This document shows, piece by piece, positions 43,362 to 54,847 of a DNA stretch of 64,000 bases. The DNA is from Massilia sp. W12 (GTDB lineage Bacteria; Pseudomonadota; Gammaproteobacteria; Burkholderiales; Burkholderiaceae_D). The DNA lies in contig NZ_CP147776.1 in assembly GCF_037300705.1 (NCBI RefSeq), positions 620,001 to 684,000 on the forward strand, in the 5' to 3' direction. The position numbers were made by a program, and so were the translations under genes. How positions within the stretch are numbered: the first letter of the stretch is position 1; every line of letters begins with the position of its first letter. The notes under the pieces are model-generated. The model saw only the letters and a list, made by a program, of their open reading frames with translations. It did no database searches and was not told where the DNA came from.

Positions 43362-44371
43362 GGTGGCCGGTGCGAGGTAGCATGTTGGCGACAGCCGCCG
43401 TTTTGCAGCGCGTGTTGTGCATTTGCCTGTTTTGTTGCGCATCGCTTGCGTTTGCCACAGAAACCACGCTGGATGCGGCGCAGGCCCAGGAGTGGCTCAA
43501 AAAAATCCAGTCCGCTGCGCAAAAACTCAATTATTCCGGCACCTTCGTCTATCAGGAAGGCAGTCAGGTGCGCACTTCACGCATCACGCATGTGGTGGAG
43601 GGCAGAAATGAGATGCAAAAGCTGGAAATGCTGGATGGCAAGGCGCGCGAATATGTTCGCAACAATGATGAAATCGCCTGCTATGTGCCGGAAAGCAAGA
43701 CGATTCTGATCGAGAAAAAAGCGACGCAGGATGTGTTTCCGGCAATTTTTGGCCCCAATCTGGAACTCGTGGCCAACTATCAAATCAAAAAAGCCGAGGT
43801 CGATCGGGTCGCCGGTTTTGATTGCCATACGCTGATTTTGGAGCCGAAAGACAATCTGCGCTATGGCTATCGGCTGTGGGTGGAAAAAAACACCGGTTTA
43901 TTGTTGCGGGTGCAAACCATCAATGAACGCAATGAACTGGTGGAACAGGTTTCCTTCACACAGCTCAAGATCGGCGACATCGAGCGTAACCGGGTGAAAT
44001 CGGGATTCGCTGACACCAGCGGCTGGCGTATTGAGAATGCGCAGGCGAACGAAACCCCCTTACCGCAGTGGCAGGTGAAGTGGCTGCCGCCGGGGTTCCG
44101 TAAAACCCGCGAACTTAAGCGTCAGGTGGCTGACCTGCAAAACGGCGGGCGCCGGGAAGTTGCGCAAATCGTGTTTTCTGATGGCCTGGCGGCGATTTCA
44201 GTGTTTATTGAAGCCGCCTCAGCGCCGCGCACTGAAGGTTCGCGCCAGCAGGGGGCGATGAATATCGTCAGCAAAAAGCTGGGTGAGTTCTGGCTGACCG
44301 TGGTCGGTGAAGTGCCGATGACGGCGTTGCGCCAGGTAGCGAATACGATTGAATATAAACCTGTCAAATAA
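43358..44371 (+). CDS. rseB: sigma-E regulatory protein RseB/MucB
   Basis: Periplasmic protein of 337 residues that protects RseA from proteolysis and senses lipopolysaccharide or lipoprotein signals. It has a signal peptide (VLCICLFCCASLAFA) and the MucB/RseB start of the mature part (KKIQSAAQKLNYSGTFVYQ), followed by VVEGRNEMQKLEMLDG. ATG 43358 overlaps the rseA stop; a second ATG at 43382 would still give the full signal peptide. Confidence 0.92.
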   Translation: MRWPVRGSMLATAAVLQRVLCICLFCCASLAFATETTLDAAQAQEWLKKIQSAAQKLNYSGTFVYQEGSQVRTSRITHVVEGRNEMQKLEMLDGKAREYVRNNDEIACYVPESKTILIEKKATQDVFPAIFGPNLELVANYQIKKAEVDRVAGFDCHTLILEPKDNLRYGYRLWVEKNTGLLLRVQTINERNELVEQVSFTQLKIGDIERNRVKSGFADTSGWRIENAQANETPLPQWQVKWLPPGFRKTRELKRQVADLQNGGRREVAQIVFSDGLAAISVFIEAASAPRTEGSRQQGAMNIVSKKLGEFWLTVVGEVPMTALRQVANTIEYKPVK

Positions 44372-44385
44372 TAGGTGAAAGCAAG

Positions 44386-45870
44386 ATGAGTTATACAGCC
44401 AAGTTCAACAAAACCCTGTCTGCATTGGCGCTCGGTTGCAGCGCTGCATTGTTTGCCCCGGCGGCATTACTGGTGACGCCGCTCGCGGCGCACGCCGCGC
44501 CGGCCTCGCAATTGCCGGATTTTGCCGAACTGGTGGAAAAAACCGGCCCGGCGGTGGTGAATATCCGCACCACTGAAAAAGCCCGTGTGCAACAGGGGTT
44601 CCCGGGATTTGATGATGACGATGCGCAAGAGTTTTTCCGCCGCTTCTTCGGTATTCCGCTGCCGCGCCAGCAGCAGCCCGGCCCCAATCAGCGCCGCCGC
44701 AACCAGCCGCAGGCGGAAGAGGAAGTGCCGCGCGGCGTCGGTTCCGGCTTCATTATTTCCGCTGATGGCTATGTGTTGACGAATGCGCATGTGATTGATG
44801 GTGCGGATGAGGTCTATGTCAAGCTCACCGACAAGCGCGAATTCAAGGCTAAAGTGGTCGGGCTGGATAAGCGCACCGACGTCGCGGTGGTGAAAATCGA
44901 GGGCAATAATCTGCCGCGCCTGACGATTGGCGACTCCAACAAAATCCGCGTCGGCGAATGGGTGATTGCCATCGGCTCGCCGTTTGATCTGGATAACACC
45001 GTGACCGCCGGCATTATTTCGGCCAAGGCGCGCGACACTGGCGACTATCTGCCGCTGATCCAAACCGACGTGGCGGTCAACCCCGGCAACTCCGGCGGCC
45101 CGCTGATTAATATGCGCGGCGAAGTGATCGGCATCAATTCCCAGATTTACAGCCGTTCCGGCGGCTATATGGGGATTTCCTTTGCGGTGCCGATTGACGA
45201 GGCGATGCGGGTGGTGGATCAGCTCAAATCCACCGGCAAAGTCAGCCGTGGCCGTCTTGGCGTGCAAATCTCGGACGTGACCAAGGAAGTGGCGGAATCG
45301 CTGAATCTGCCCAAGGCGCACGGTGCGCAAGTGCGGCGTGTGGAGCCGAACACCCCGGCGGATAAAGCCGGTTTGAAGGCGGGCGACATCATCCTCAAAT
45401 TCAATGGCGCGGCGATTGAAAAATCAAGCGACTTGCCGCGCCTGGTCGGCAACACCAAGCCGGGCACCAAGAGCACGCTGTCAGTCTGGCGTGGCGGTGC
45501 GGCGCGCGATATCACCCTGGTGCTGACGGAAATGGAAAGCGACAAGGTGAATAAGCGCGACAGCGGCAAGAACAAAGGCGAGCATGCCGCCAATGCGCTG
45601 GGTCTGGTGGTGTCGGATTTGAGCGAAGCGCAAAAATCCGAGCTGAAGGTGAATGGCGGCGTGGTGGTGGACGGCGTCGATGGGCCGGCGGCGCGCGCTG
45701 ATCTGCGTCCGGGCGATGTGATTTTGCAAGTCAATAATGCGGAAATCCGTGACGCCAAGCAATTCAATGCCTTAGTCGCCAAGCTTGACACCAAGCGCGC
45801 GGCTGCGGTGCTGGTCTTGCGCGGCGGTTCTTCGCAATTCGTCTCGATCAAACCACAAGCTGCGCAATAA
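44386..45870 (+). CDS. mucD: periplasmic serine protease DegP/MucD
   Basis: Do-family protease and chaperone of 494 residues. Signal peptide (about 1-37), then a trypsin-like domain with triad H135 (TNAHVID), D165 (KRTDVAVV) and S236 (GNSGGPL), followed by two PDZ domains (about 285-375 and 395-490). It degrades misfolded envelope proteins and is the usual last gene of the rpoE-rseA-rseB unit. It lies 14 bp after rseB and has a terminator downstream. Confidence 0.94.
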   Translation: MSYTAKFNKTLSALALGCSAALFAPAALLVTPLAAHAAPASQLPDFAELVEKTGPAVVNIRTTEKARVQQGFPGFDDDDAQEFFRRFFGIPLPRQQQPGPNQRRRNQPQAEEEVPRGVGSGFIISADGYVLTNAHVIDGADEVYVKLTDKREFKAKVVGLDKRTDVAVVKIEGNNLPRLTIGDSNKIRVGEWVIAIGSPFDLDNTVTAGIISAKARDTGDYLPLIQTDVAVNPGNSGGPLINMRGEVIGINSQIYSRSGGYMGISFAVPIDEAMRVVDQLKSTGKVSRGRLGVQISDVTKEVAESLNLPKAHGAQVRRVEPNTPADKAGLKAGDIILKFNGAAIEKSSDLPRLVGNTKPGTKSTLSVWRGGAARDITLVLTEMESDKVNKRDSGKNKGEHAANALGLVVSDLSEAQKSELKVNGGVVVDGVDGPAARADLRPGDVILQVNNAEIRDAKQFNALVAKLDTKRAAAVLVLRGGSSQFVSIKPQAAQ

Positions 45871-45889
45871 ACACCGGCTTGGCAAACTG

Positions 45890-45920
45890 AAAACGGGCAG
45901 CCGCGCGCTGCCCGTTTTTC
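45890..45920 (+). terminator. intrinsic terminator after mucD
   Basis: AAACGGGCAGC, CG-rich loop, GCTGCCCGTTTTT: an 11-bp stem with a T-run, 20 bp after the protease stop codon. Confidence 0.9.
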
Positions 45921-45937
45921 TTCCATGAAGAGGTTGC

Positions 45938-46189
45938 ATGAAACAGCTGATTTTATATTCCCGCTCGTATTGCCATCTGTGTCATGAGATGGAGCAGGCC
46001 TTGCGCGCGCAGTTTGACTTAAGCGGGGTGCGGCTTGAGGTGCGCGATGTGGATGCCGATGAACAGGCCGTGGCGCGCTGGGATGAGCTGGTGCCGGTTT
46101 TGCTGGCGCTGCAAGCGGATGGACAGGAGCGCGAACTGTGCCACTATTTTCTGGATGCGGCGGCTGTCGCTTCCTGGTTGCAAGAGTAA
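45938..46189 (+). CDS. glutaredoxin-family protein
   Basis: Protein of 83 residues with a thioredoxin fold and active-site C12-H-L-C15 (SRSYCHLCHEME). It is shorter than classical glutaredoxins and matches the small YfcG/DUF836-type glutaredoxin-like proteins often found between mucD and lepA in betaproteobacteria. Role in thiol redox is inferred. Confidence 0.85.
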   Translation: MKQLILYSRSYCHLCHEMEQALRAQFDLSGVRLEVRDVDADEQAVARWDELVPVLLALQADGQERELCHYFLDAAAVASWLQE

Positions 46190-46393
46190 AATTTCTGATA
46201 AGCAGCGCAATTGCCTGGTGCGCGCTGGAAATCCGGCGCCGGGGCGGGATTTCAGCAGGGAAATCGGCTACAATGCCGGCTGACTGTGCGCAGCCGCTGG
46301 ATTCCCCGCACCCTGAGCGAATGGATGATGCCGGCCACATTGCTGAAATGTGGGCGCGCACCTGATTGGCATTGCAATATTTTCAAATAATTA

Positions 46394-48187
46394 ATGAACA
46401 ACATACGCAATTTTTCCATCATTGCCCATATTGACCATGGCAAATCCACGCTGGCTGATCGCATCATTCAATTATGCGGCGGCCTGTCTGATCGCGAAAT
46501 GGAAGCGCAGGTGCTCGATTCAATGGATCTGGAGCGCGAGCGCGGCATCACCATCAAGGCGCAAACCGCAGCGTTGCACTATAAGGCGCGCGACGGCCAG
46601 ATTTACAATCTGAATCTGATTGACACCCCTGGCCACGTCGATTTTTCCTATGAAGTCAGCCGCTCGCTTTCCGCCTGTGAGGGCGCGTTGCTGGTGGTTG
46701 ACGCCTCGCAAGGGGTGGAGGCGCAGACGGTGGCCAACTGCTACACCGCGCTTGACCTCGGGGTGGAAGTGACGCCGGTGCTGAATAAAATCGACCTGCC
46801 CAACGCTGACCCGGAATCCGCCTGCGCCGAAATCGAAGATGTGATCGGGATTGACGCCAGCGACGCCGTGCAATGCTCAGCCAAGACCGGCATGGGGGTG
46901 GAAGATGTGCTGGAAGCGCTGATTGCGCGCGTGCCGCCGCCCAAGGGAGATCCGCAGGCGCCGACGCAAGCTCTGATCGTTGATTCCTGGTTTGATAACT
47001 ATGTCGGCGTGGTGATGCTGGTGCGCGTAATGAACGGCGTGCTGCGTCCGAAAGACAAGATTTTGCTGATGGCCACCGGCGCCACTTACCAGATTGAAAG
47101 CGTGGGGGTGTTTACGCCGAAATCGGTGTCGCGCGAAGAATTATCCGCAGGCCAGGTGGGCTTTGTGATCGCCGGCATCAAAGAATTGAAGGCTGCGCGC
47201 GTGGGTGACACGCTGACTCTGGCGGCAAAGCCGGCCCCGGAAGCCTTGCCGGGTTTTAAAGAAGTGCAATCGCAGGTGTTCGCAGGCCTCTTCCCGGTCG
47301 AAGCGAATCAATACGACGCGCTGCGCGACTCGCTGGAAAAGCTCAAGCTCAACGACGCCGCCTTGCAATACGAACCGGAAGTCTCGCAGGCTTTGGGTTT
47401 TGGTTTCCGCTGCGGCTTCCTCGGTCTGTTGCACATGGAAATTGTGCAAGAGCGCTTGGAGCGCGAATTCGATATGGACTTGATCACCACCGCCCCAACT
47501 GTGGTGTATGAAGTCGAGTTGAAAGATGGCACGGTGATGAGCGTGGACAATCCGTCCAAGATGCCTGAGCCGCCCCGCATCGCCGAAGTGCGTGAACCGA
47601 TCGTGACGGTCAATCTGTACATGCCGCAAGAGTATGTTGGCTCAGTGATCACACTGTGCACGCAAAAACGCGGCGTGCAGATGGACATGAGCTATCACGG
47701 CAAGCAGGTCAAGCTGGTCTATGAAATTCCGATGGCCGAAATCGTGCTCGACTTCTTTGACAAACTCAAATCCACTTCGCGCGGCTATGCTTCGATGGAT
47801 TATGAGTTCAAGGAAAACCGTTCCTCCGACGTGGTCAAGGTCGATATGCTGATCAATGGCGATAAGGTGGATGCGCTGGCGATTATCGTGCACCGCTCGA
47901 ATGCTCAGCACCGGGGGCGTCAAGTGGCGGCCAAGATGCGTGAATTGATTCCGCGTCAAATGTTTGACGTGGCGATTCAGGCGGCAATCGGTTCCACCAT
48001 CATCTCGCGTGAAAACGTGAAAGCGTTGCGTAAAAACGTGCTGGCGAAATGCTACGGCGGCGACATCACGCGTAAGCGCAAATTGCTGGAAAAGCAGAAA
48101 GCGGGTAAAAAACGCATGAAACAGGTGGGCAGCGTGGAAATTCCGCAAGACGCTTTCCTGGCAATTTTACAGGTGGATGAAAAATGA
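46394..48187 (+). CDS. lepA: elongation factor 4 (LepA)
   Basis: Translational GTPase of 597 residues that back-translocates or remodels ribosomes. G1 is [13 protein letters not shown], the switch region has [11 protein letters not shown]3 is DTPGHVDF and G4 is NKIDLP. The LepA-specific C-terminal domain ends ...[16 protein letters not shown]. The gene overlaps lepB by 4 bp (ATGA), the standard lepA-lepB pair. The 204-bp gap upstream presumably carries the promoter. Confidence 0.96.
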   Translation: MNNIRNFSIIAHIDHGKSTLADRIIQLCGGLSDREMEAQVLDSMDLERERGITIKAQTAALHYKARDGQIYNLNLIDTPGHVDFSYEVSRSLSACEGALLVVDASQGVEAQTVANCYTALDLGVEVTPVLNKIDLPNADPESACAEIEDVIGIDASDAVQCSAKTGMGVEDVLEALIARVPPPKGDPQAPTQALIVDSWFDNYVGVVMLVRVMNGVLRPKDKILLMATGATYQIESVGVFTPKSVSREELSAGQVGFVIAGIKELKAARVGDTLTLAAKPAPEALPGFKEVQSQVFAGLFPVEANQYDALRDSLEKLKLNDAALQYEPEVSQALGFGFRCGFLGLLHMEIVQERLEREFDMDLITTAPTVVYEVELKDGTVMSVDNPSKMPEPPRIAEVREPIVTVNLYMPQEYVGSVITLCTQKRGVQMDMSYHGKQVKLVYEIPMAEIVLDFFDKLKSTSRGYASMDYEFKENRSSDVVKVDMLINGDKVDALAIIVHRSNAQHRGRQVAAKMRELIPRQMFDVAIQAAIGSTIISRENVKALRKNVLAKCYGGDITRKRKLLEKQKAGKKRMKQVGSVEIPQDAFLAILQVDEK

Positions 48188-49110
48188 AAATCATGGCTGT
48201 GCTCGGTCCCTATTTTCAGATCGGGCTGTTTGTTCTGATGATCATCACCGGCGTGATTTGGGCGCTGGACCGGTATGTCTTGAGCAAAAAACGCCGTTTG
48301 GCGGCAGATGCCGCGCTGGCGGAGTTTGATGCGCGTCAGGCGCATCTGGTCAAAGAAGGCATCAAGGTTGATGGCGATCAGAGCGAAAAGCGGATGGAAA
48401 TTGAAAAATCCATCATGCGCACGCCGACCTGGGTTGAATATACCGGCGCGTTTTTCCCGGTGATTGTGCTGGTGTTTTTTGTCCGTTCTTTCCTGTTTGA
48501 GCCGTTCAAAATTCCCTCCAGCTCCATGGTGCCGACGCTGCAAGTGGGTGATTTGATCCTGGTGAATAAATATACCTATGGCATCCGCCTGCCTATCATC
48601 AATAAAAAAATTATCAGCATCAATGAGCCTAAGCGCGGCGATGTGATGGTGTTCAAATACCCGCCGGACACCTCGCTGGACTATATCAAGCGCATTGTCG
48701 GCGTGCCGGGCGATAAGGTCGAGTATAAGAACAAGCGATTGAGCATCAATGGCCAGCCGGTTGAGTACAAAGAATTGCCGGACTATCTGAGCAATGAAAG
48801 CCTGCGGTATATGCGGCAATTGAATGAGAATCTGAATGGCGTGAGTCATAATATTCTCACCGACGATGCGCGCCCGCCCTATCTTGTGCCGGCGCCGGAT
48901 AATTTCCCGCAGCATGAGCGTTGTACTTACAATACAGAGGGCTTTGTCTGCACCGTGCCGCCGGGGCATTATTTTATGATGGGCGATAATCGCGATAACA
49001 GTCTGGACAGCCGCTGGTGGGGTTTTGTGCCGGACGAAAACATCGTTGGCCGCGCCTTCTTTGTCTGGATGAATCTGGGCGACTTGAAGCGTATTGGCAG
49101 TTTCCAATGA
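48184..49110 (+). CDS. lepB: signal peptidase I (LepB)
   Basis: Inner-membrane protease of 308 residues that removes signal peptides. There are two N-terminal membrane helices (about 8-28 and 88-106). Catalytic Ser is S114 (PSSSMVPTL) and catalytic Lys is K169 ([12 protein letters not shown]). The box [12 protein letters not shown] lies near the C-terminus. The start overlaps the lepA stop. Confidence 0.96.
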   Translation: MKIMAVLGPYFQIGLFVLMIITGVIWALDRYVLSKKRRLAADAALAEFDARQAHLVKEGIKVDGDQSEKRMEIEKSIMRTPTWVEYTGAFFPVIVLVFFVRSFLFEPFKIPSSSMVPTLQVGDLILVNKYTYGIRLPIINKKIISINEPKRGDVMVFKYPPDTSLDYIKRIVGVPGDKVEYKNKRLSINGQPVEYKELPDYLSNESLRYMRQLNENLNGVSHNILTDDARPPYLVPAPDNFPQHERCTYNTEGFVCTVPPGHYFMMGDNRDNSLDSRWWGFVPDENIVGRAFFVWMNLGDLKRIGSFQ

Positions 49111-49210
49111 TGCACAGAGGGCAGGGCGGAGACGCTCTGCCGCTTGTCTGGCGGCGGCATGCTGCTCCATACCTGGCCTCGGCAAGCGGCCAACACACCG
49201 GGAGAAAAAA

Positions 49211-49609
49211 ATGAGTTTGCAAGAACGTATGCGCAAGCAGCAGGGTTTGTCGATTGTCGGTCTGATCATCATCCTGTTTATCTTGGGTTTGGTGGCGGTG
49301 TTGGCGATGAAGGTCATCCCTGTGGTAAATGAGTTTTTCTCCATCCGCAGCGCGGTCTATAAAGCGCGTGAAGTGGGCGGCTCGGTGCAGCAGATCAAAG
49401 AATCTTTCCGTAACCAGTCTGTAGCCGGTTACTTTACCTCGATCACCGCTGAAGATTTAAGTATCAGCCAGGAAAACGGCCAATACGAGGTCAGCGTCGC
49501 ATACGAAAAGAAAATTCCCTTGTTCGGCCCGGTCAGTCTGGTGTTTGACTTTGAAACCACCACGGCCAAGCTGAACTCCAAGGCGCAGGCTGCCTCGGCC
49601 AAGGAGTGA
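49211..49609 (+). CDS. DUF4845 membrane protein
   Basis: Protein of 132 residues with one N-terminal membrane helix (GLSIVGLIIILFILGLVAVL) and a periplasmic domain ending in ...FGPVSLVFDFE. This is the small protein (DUF4845) found between lepB and rnc in many beta- and gammaproteobacteria. ATG 49211 with GGAG upstream is used; the frame is open further upstream into the lepB 3' end. Function unknown. Confidence 0.88.
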   Translation: MSLQERMRKQQGLSIVGLIIILFILGLVAVLAMKVIPVVNEFFSIRSAVYKAREVGGSVQQIKESFRNQSVAGYFTSITAEDLSISQENGQYEVSVAYEKKIPLFGPVSLVFDFETTTAKLNSKAQAASAKE

Positions 49610-49618
49610 CGGGCGATT

Positions 49619-50404
49619 ATGGATTTGGCGCAACTGCAAAACCGGCTGGGCTATCAATTCCGCAATCAGGAATTGTTGCGCCAGGCCCTGACTCACCGCA
49701 GTCACAGCGGGCAGCATAATGAACGCCTGGAATTCCTGGGCGATTCCGTGTTGAACTGCGCCATCGCCTCTTTGCTGTATGAACGTTACAACGCGCAGGA
49801 TGAAGGCGATTTATCACGTCTGCGCGCCAACCTGGTGAAGCAGCAATCCTTGTATGAAATCGCGCAAAGCATCGAGTTGTCGCAATATTTGCGCCTGGGC
49901 GAAGGCGAGCTGAAATCGGGCGGTTTTCGCCGTCCCTCGATTCTGGCTGATACCTTTGAAGCGCTGCTGGGGGCGATTTTCCTGGATGCGGATTTCGCCA
50001 CTGTGTGCCGCGTGATCCACAGTTTTTACATCCCCCGTCTGCAAAGCGTGGACCCGGCCACCCTGGGGAAGGACGCCAAGACGCTGCTCCAGGAATTCTT
50101 ACAAAGCAAGAAAATTCCCTTGCCGCAATACCAAGTGGTGGCCACGCACGGCGCCGCCCATAATCAGGAATTTGAAATCGAATGCATTGTGCCCAAGCTC
50201 GATATCCGGGTGTTGGGCCGGGGCGGCAGCCGGCGCGCCGGCGAGCAGGACGCCGCCAAGCGCGCACTGGATGCCGCGCGCGAAGCCAGCGCCAAAGCGC
50301 CGGGCGGCAATAAAAGACCGCGCCGCGCCACTCAGCTCAAATTATTAGGCATCGCCACCGTGCAGAGCGATGCCCCGGCCCCCAAGCCGGAATCCAAAAA
50401 CTGA
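49619..50404 (+). CDS. rnc: ribonuclease III
   Basis: Double-strand-specific RNase of 261 residues processing rRNA and mRNA. Catalytic domain: [12 protein letters not shown] (signature) and [15 protein letters not shown]-terminal dsRNA-binding domain spans about 150-220 ([18 protein letters not shown]). The C-terminal ~40 residues are a basic Ala/Pro-rich tail. It is followed 10 bp later by era, as in most proteobacteria. Confidence 0.96.
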   Translation: MDLAQLQNRLGYQFRNQELLRQALTHRSHSGQHNERLEFLGDSVLNCAIASLLYERYNAQDEGDLSRLRANLVKQQSLYEIAQSIELSQYLRLGEGELKSGGFRRPSILADTFEALLGAIFLDADFATVCRVIHSFYIPRLQSVDPATLGKDAKTLLQEFLQSKKIPLPQYQVVATHGAAHNQEFEIECIVPKLDIRVLGRGGSRRAGEQDAAKRALDAAREASAKAPGGNKRPRRATQLKLLGIATVQSDAPAPKPESKN

Positions 50405-50414
50405 AAGCAAGCTC

Positions 50415-51317
50415 ATGACAGAAACTTCCGCAGCCACCCCCTTCCGTTGTGGCTATATCGCCATTGTTGGCCGTCCGAATGTCGGCAAATCGACCTTGAT
50501 GAATCGTTTGATCGGGGTCAAGGTCAGCATCACCTCGCGCAAAGCGCAAACCACGCGCCATCGCATCACCGGGATTCAAACCACCGAAGATGCGCAATAT
50601 GTGTATGTGGACACCCCCGGTTTTCAGACCCGCCACACCAATGTTCTGAACAAAGCCTTGAACAAAACCGTCAGCAATACCCTGACTGCGGCGGACGTGG
50701 TGTTGTTTGTGCTGGAAGCCGGCGCGTTTGGCGCGCCGGATCAAAAAGTGCTCGATCTCTTGCCGCGCAATGTGCCGGTGCTGCTGGTGATGAACAAGAG
50801 CGATCGCATCAAAGAACGCTCCGAATTGATGGAGTTTGCGCGCTCGGTGGCGCAAAAGCGCGACTTCGCCGCCATCGTGCCGGTGTCAGCCAAACAGGGC
50901 TTCCAACTCGATCGCCTGCAGGAAGAAATTCGCCGCCATTTGCCGGAAAACCCGCCGATTTTTGAAGCTGATGACATTACTGACCGCAGTGAAAAATTCC
51001 TCGCGGCGGAAATCGTGCGCGAAAAACTGTTCCGTTTTGTGGGCGATGAATTGCCTTACACCAGCACCGTGCTGGTAGAGCAGTTTGAGCAGGAAGGCAA
51101 TCTGCGCCGCATTTTCTGCGCCATTCTGGTGGATCGCGATGCGCACAAGGCGATGGTGATCGGGGCCAAGGGCGCCAAGCTCAAAGAAATTTCCACCCAA
51201 TCGCGACTGGATATGGAAAAGCTGTTTGGCGGCCCGGTGTATCTGGAAATCTGGGTCAAGGTCAAATCCGGCTGGGCCGATAACGAAGCCGGCTTGCGCG
51301 CTTACGGCTACGAATAA
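50415..51317 (+). CDS. era: GTPase Era
   Basis: GTPase of 300 residues assisting 16S rRNA maturation. G1 [11 protein letters not shown]3 DTPGF, G4 NKSD, and a C-terminal KH domain with [15 protein letters not shown] 50415 yields the usual N-terminus ([10 protein letters not shown]); an in-frame upstream start is less likely. Between rnc and recO. Confidence 0.96.
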   Translation: MTETSAATPFRCGYIAIVGRPNVGKSTLMNRLIGVKVSITSRKAQTTRHRITGIQTTEDAQYVYVDTPGFQTRHTNVLNKALNKTVSNTLTAADVVLFVLEAGAFGAPDQKVLDLLPRNVPVLLVMNKSDRIKERSELMEFARSVAQKRDFAAIVPVSAKQGFQLDRLQEEIRRHLPENPPIFEADDITDRSEKFLAAEIVREKLFRFVGDELPYTSTVLVEQFEQEGNLRRIFCAILVDRDAHKAMVIGAKGAKLKEISTQSRLDMEKLFGGPVYLEIWVKVKSGWADNEAGLRAYGYE

Positions 51318-51322
51318 GCCCC

Positions 51323-52120
51323 ATGTCTGCCGCAGCGGATAAACCGGCCTCGCGGCGCAAAAGCGCCGGCCCCGGGCGTCATCTGGCTGCGCCGAAAGAG
51401 CAGCGCATCGCCGCTGAACCCGGTTTCGTGCTGCACAGCTACGCCTACCGCGAAACCAGCTTGATTATCGAAGCCTTCACCCGCCAGCATGGGCGGGTGG
51501 CGCTGCTGGCCAAGGGCGCGCGCCGCCCGCAGTCAAGCTTGCGCGGCGTACTGCAGACTTTTCAACCCTTGCTCCTGTCCTGGAGCGGCAAATCCAGCTT
51601 GCGCACATTGACAGCCGCCGATTGGGTAGGCGGTATGTTGCCGCTGGAAAAATCAGCCCTGCTGTGCGGGTTTTACCTCAATGAATTGCTGGTAAAATTA
51701 CTCGCGCATGACGACCCTCATCCGCGTCTGTTTGAGCGCTATGTGGAAAGCATGGCGCAATTGGCGTTGGCGGAAAATGCCGCGATTGTGTTACGCAAAT
51801 TTGAATTAAGCCTGCTGCGCGAAACCGGTGTGGCAGCCAGCTTTACGCATTGCGCCGAAAGCGGAGACGCCTTGCAAGAGGGACGCATTTACACCTTCGA
51901 TCCGGCGCGCGGCGCGCTGCCGGCGCATAGCGCGCAAGCTGATCCGGGCTGGCCGCAAGTGGATGGTAAAACCCTGCTTGATATGCAAGCCGGCTGCTAC
52001 GAGGATGCGCAAACGCTCATTCAGAGCAAGAGCCTGATGCGCGCACTGTTAGCTCATCACCTGGGGGGCGCGCCTTTGAAAACGCGCCAGATTTTGATGG
52101 ATTTGATGCTTTATAAATGA
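51323..52120 (+). CDS. recO: DNA repair protein RecO
   Basis: Protein of 265 residues mediating RecA loading in the RecFOR pathway. An N-terminal OB fold contains [21 protein letters not shown] and [15 protein letters not shown], followed by a helical domain. The first ~30 residues (Ala/Arg/Lys-rich) are longer than in E. coli RecO. The stop overlaps the pdxJ start (ATGA). Confidence 0.93.
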   Translation: MSAAADKPASRRKSAGPGRHLAAPKEQRIAAEPGFVLHSYAYRETSLIIEAFTRQHGRVALLAKGARRPQSSLRGVLQTFQPLLLSWSGKSSLRTLTAADWVGGMLPLEKSALLCGFYLNELLVKLLAHDDPHPRLFERYVESMAQLALAENAAIVLRKFELSLLRETGVAASFTHCAESGDALQEGRIYTFDPARGALPAHSAQADPGWPQVDGKTLLDMQAGCYEDAQTLIQSKSLMRALLAHHLGGAPLKTRQILMDLMLYK

Positions 52121-52890
52121 GTTCTATGTCTTTTCTGCACCCTGCCGGCCCACACATTATGCTGGGCGTGAATATTGACCATGTGGCCACCCTGCGCAAT
52201 GCGCGCGGCACGAGCTATCCCGACCCGGTGCTGGCCGCACTGCAAGCTGAGCAGGCCGGGGCGGATTTAATCACCCTGCATTTGCGCGAAGATCGCCGCC
52301 ATATCCGTGATGCTGATGTGCATGCGCTGCGCGGTCAATTGCTCACGCGCATGAACCTGGAAGCTGCGATCACCGCAGAGATGTTGCAGATTGCCTGCGC
52401 CATCAAACCGCAGGATGTGTGTTTGGTGCCGGAACGCCGCGCAGAAATCACCACCGAAGGCGGCCTGGATGTATTGGGCCATCAAGCCCAGGTGCGCGAT
52501 GCGGTGGCGCAATTACAGGAGCACGGCATCCGCGTTTCGCTTTTCATTGATCCCGAACCGCGTCAAATCGAAGCCGCCGCCGCCGTTGGCGCGCCGGTGA
52601 TTGAATTGCATACCGGTTGCTATGCCGATGCGGAAGGAGCGGAACAGGCCGCGCAATTGCAGCGCATCCGCATCGCTGCGCAAGAAGGCGTGCGCCATGG
52701 TTTGGTGGTGAATGCCGGACACGGCTTGCATTACACCAATGTGCTGGCGGTGGCGGCCTTGCCCGACATTGCAGAATTGAATATCGGCCACGCGATTGTC
52801 GCGCATGCTGTGTTTGCCGGCTGGCAAAACGCGGTGCGTGAGATGAAAGCCATCATGCTGGCCGCACGTATGGCGGCTGGCAAACACTGA
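52117..52890 (+). CDS. pdxJ: pyridoxine 5'-phosphate synthase
   Basis: TIM-barrel enzyme of 257 residues condensing aminoacetone phosphate derivatives with deoxyxylulose phosphate to form vitamin B6 phosphate. Hallmarks: [44 protein letters not shown] and [10 protein letters not shown]. The start overlaps recO. In many relatives acpS follows pdxJ; here uvrC follows instead. Confidence 0.95.
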   Translation: MSSMSFLHPAGPHIMLGVNIDHVATLRNARGTSYPDPVLAALQAEQAGADLITLHLREDRRHIRDADVHALRGQLLTRMNLEAAITAEMLQIACAIKPQDVCLVPERRAEITTEGGLDVLGHQAQVRDAVAQLQEHGIRVSLFIDPEPRQIEAAAAVGAPVIELHTGCYADAEGAEQAAQLQRIRIAAQEGVRHGLVVNAGHGLHYTNVLAVAALPDIAELNIGHAIVAHAVFAGWQNAVREMKAIMLAARMAAGKH

Positions 52891-52901
52891 AGGCGGCGCG
52901 C

Positions 52902-54824
52902 ATGGCGGTGGAGCAGGAGCATAGTGAGGATGGCGCTGCAGCCGCCGATCCGCAGCAGGAAGCCGCCGCGCGCCGCGCGCGCGTGCTCGAACAGGTGGCG
53001 CAATTGCCGAATCTGCCCGGCGTGTATCGCTATTTCGATGCGCAGGGCGCGGTTTTGTATGTGGGCAAAGCGCGTGATTTGAAAAAACGCGTCTCCAGCT
53101 ATTTTCAAAAAAACCTGTCCAGCCCGCGCATTGCGCTGATGGTGGAAAAAATTGCGCGCCTGGAAACCAGCGTCACCAACAGCGAAGCGGAAGCGCTGAT
53201 TCTGGAAAATAATCTGATCAAAGCGCTGGCGCCGCGTTACAACATTCTGTTCCGTGACGATAAATCCTACCCCTATTTAAAAATCACCAATGAAGCCGTG
53301 CCGCGCATGGTGTATTACCGTGGCGCGCTGGATCGCAAGCACCAATATTTCGGCCCCTTCCCGAGCGCCTGGGCGGTGCGCGAGTCGATGCAGATTCTGC
53401 AAAAAGTGTTTATGTTGCGCACCTGTGAGGATAGCGTGTTTGCGAACCGCACCCGGCCCTGCCTCTTGCATCAAATCCAGCGTTGCAGCGCGCCATGCGT
53501 AGGTGAGATCAGCGAGCAGGATTACAAACGCGATGTGGAAAATTCTGCGCGCTTTTTGCGTGGCCGGCAAACCGAATTGCTGCAAGAACTGGAGCAAAAA
53601 ATGCAGGCGCACGCCATGCAATTGGAGTTTGAGCAGGCCGCCCTGGTGCGCAATCAAATCGCCGCTTTATCGCGCGTGTTACACCAGCAAAGCATGGAAA
53701 GCGGCAATGAAGCCGATGTCGATATTCTGGCGGTGAAAGTGGCCGGCGGGCGCGCCTGCGTGAATCTGGCCATGGTGCGTGGCGGCCGTCATTTGGGCGA
53801 CCGCGCTTTTTTCCCCAGCCATCTGGCCGACGGTTTTGCACTGGCCGGCAATGAAGACGAATTGCACAGCGCCGGCAGTGAGCAGGAAGTGCTGGCGGCG
53901 TTTTTGGTGCAGCACTATATCGGCGGCTTTATCCCGTCAACCTTGATTTTGAATATCGAATTTGATCAGCCGGAATTGTTGCAAATGCTGGCGCAACAAT
54001 GCGGACATCGCATCAATCTGCTGTTTCAACCGCAAGGCCAGCGCCGCCAGTGGCTGGAGCTGGCGCAAAAGGGCGCCGATATCGCACTCGCGCGCCTGCT
54101 CTCGGAAAGCAGCTCGCAACAGGCGCGCACCAGCGCCCTGGCGCAAACGCTGGATTTGCCGCAAGACGATTTGGCCGCCTTGCGTATTGAATGTTTTGAC
54201 ATCAGCCACACCCAGGGGGAAGCGACGCAGGCCTCTTGTGTGGTGTATCAACAGCACGCCATGCAAAATGGCGAATACCGGCGCTACAACATCAATGACA
54301 TCACGCCGGGCGATGATTACGCCGCCATGCGCCAGGTTTTGCTGCGGCGTTATGAAAAAGTGGCGACAGGCGAGGGTGTGTTGCCGGATCTGGTGTTGAT
54401 CGACGGCGGTCGCGGTCAAGTGGAAATGGCGCGTCAGGTGTTTGCCGAACTCGGCTTGCCGATAGAAAATCTGGTTGGCGTAGCCAAGGGCGAAGGGCGT
54501 AAAGTGGGGCTGGAAACGCTGGTGTTTGCCGATGGCCGCGCCGCGCGCGAGCTGGGCAAGGATTCCGCCGCCCTGATGCTGGTGGCGATGATACGCGATG
54601 AGGCGCACCGCTTCGCCATTACCGGCATGCGCGCCAAACGCGCCAAAGCGCGCCAAGCCTCGCGCCTGGAGGAAATTGAAGGCATCGGCGCCAAGCGCCG
54701 CCAGCGCCTGTTGGCGCGTTTTGGCGGTTTGCGCGGGGTGCAGGAAGCCAGTATCGAAGATTTGGCCTCAGTGGAAGGTATTTCGCATAAACTGGCGGCG
54801 GAAATCTACAAACAACTACATTAA
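52902..54824 (+). CDS. uvrC: excinuclease ABC subunit C
   Basis: Nucleotide-excision-repair nuclease of 640 residues. The GIY-YIG domain starts at about 36 ([20 protein letters not shown]), a UVR motif lies near 225, the RNase-H-like domain has FDISHTQGE and [10 protein letters not shown], and a C-terminal helix-hairpin-helix closes it ([18 protein letters not shown]). It follows pdxJ by 11 bp and precedes pgsA, probably in one transcript. Confidence 0.96.
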   Translation: MAVEQEHSEDGAAAADPQQEAAARRARVLEQVAQLPNLPGVYRYFDAQGAVLYVGKARDLKKRVSSYFQKNLSSPRIALMVEKIARLETSVTNSEAEALILENNLIKALAPRYNILFRDDKSYPYLKITNEAVPRMVYYRGALDRKHQYFGPFPSAWAVRESMQILQKVFMLRTCEDSVFANRTRPCLLHQIQRCSAPCVGEISEQDYKRDVENSARFLRGRQTELLQELEQKMQAHAMQLEFEQAALVRNQIAALSRVLHQQSMESGNEADVDILAVKVAGGRACVNLAMVRGGRHLGDRAFFPSHLADGFALAGNEDELHSAGSEQEVLAAFLVQHYIGGFIPSTLILNIEFDQPELLQMLAQQCGHRINLLFQPQGQRRQWLELAQKGADIALARLLSESSSQQARTSALAQTLDLPQDDLAALRIECFDISHTQGEATQASCVVYQQHAMQNGEYRRYNINDITPGDDYAAMRQVLLRRYEKVATGEGVLPDLVLIDGGRGQVEMARQVFAELGLPIENLVGVAKGEGRKVGLETLVFADGRAARELGKDSAALMLVAMIRDEAHRFAITGMRAKRAKARQASRLEEIEGIGAKRRQRLLARFGGLRGVQEASIEDLASVEGISHKLAAEIYKQLH

Positions 54825-54847
54825 AACTGAGCGGCGGACCGAGAGCC

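Noticed and set aside
45219-46361. 380-codon minus-strand frame over the mucD end and the glutaredoxin gene
   Set aside because: Ser/Arg/Pro-rich shadow with no domain; it runs through a strong plus-strand terminator.
48052-49344. 430-codon minus-strand frame over lepA/lepB
   Set aside because: Antisense to highly conserved lepA/lepB sequence; low-complexity His/Arg/Ile composition and no motif.
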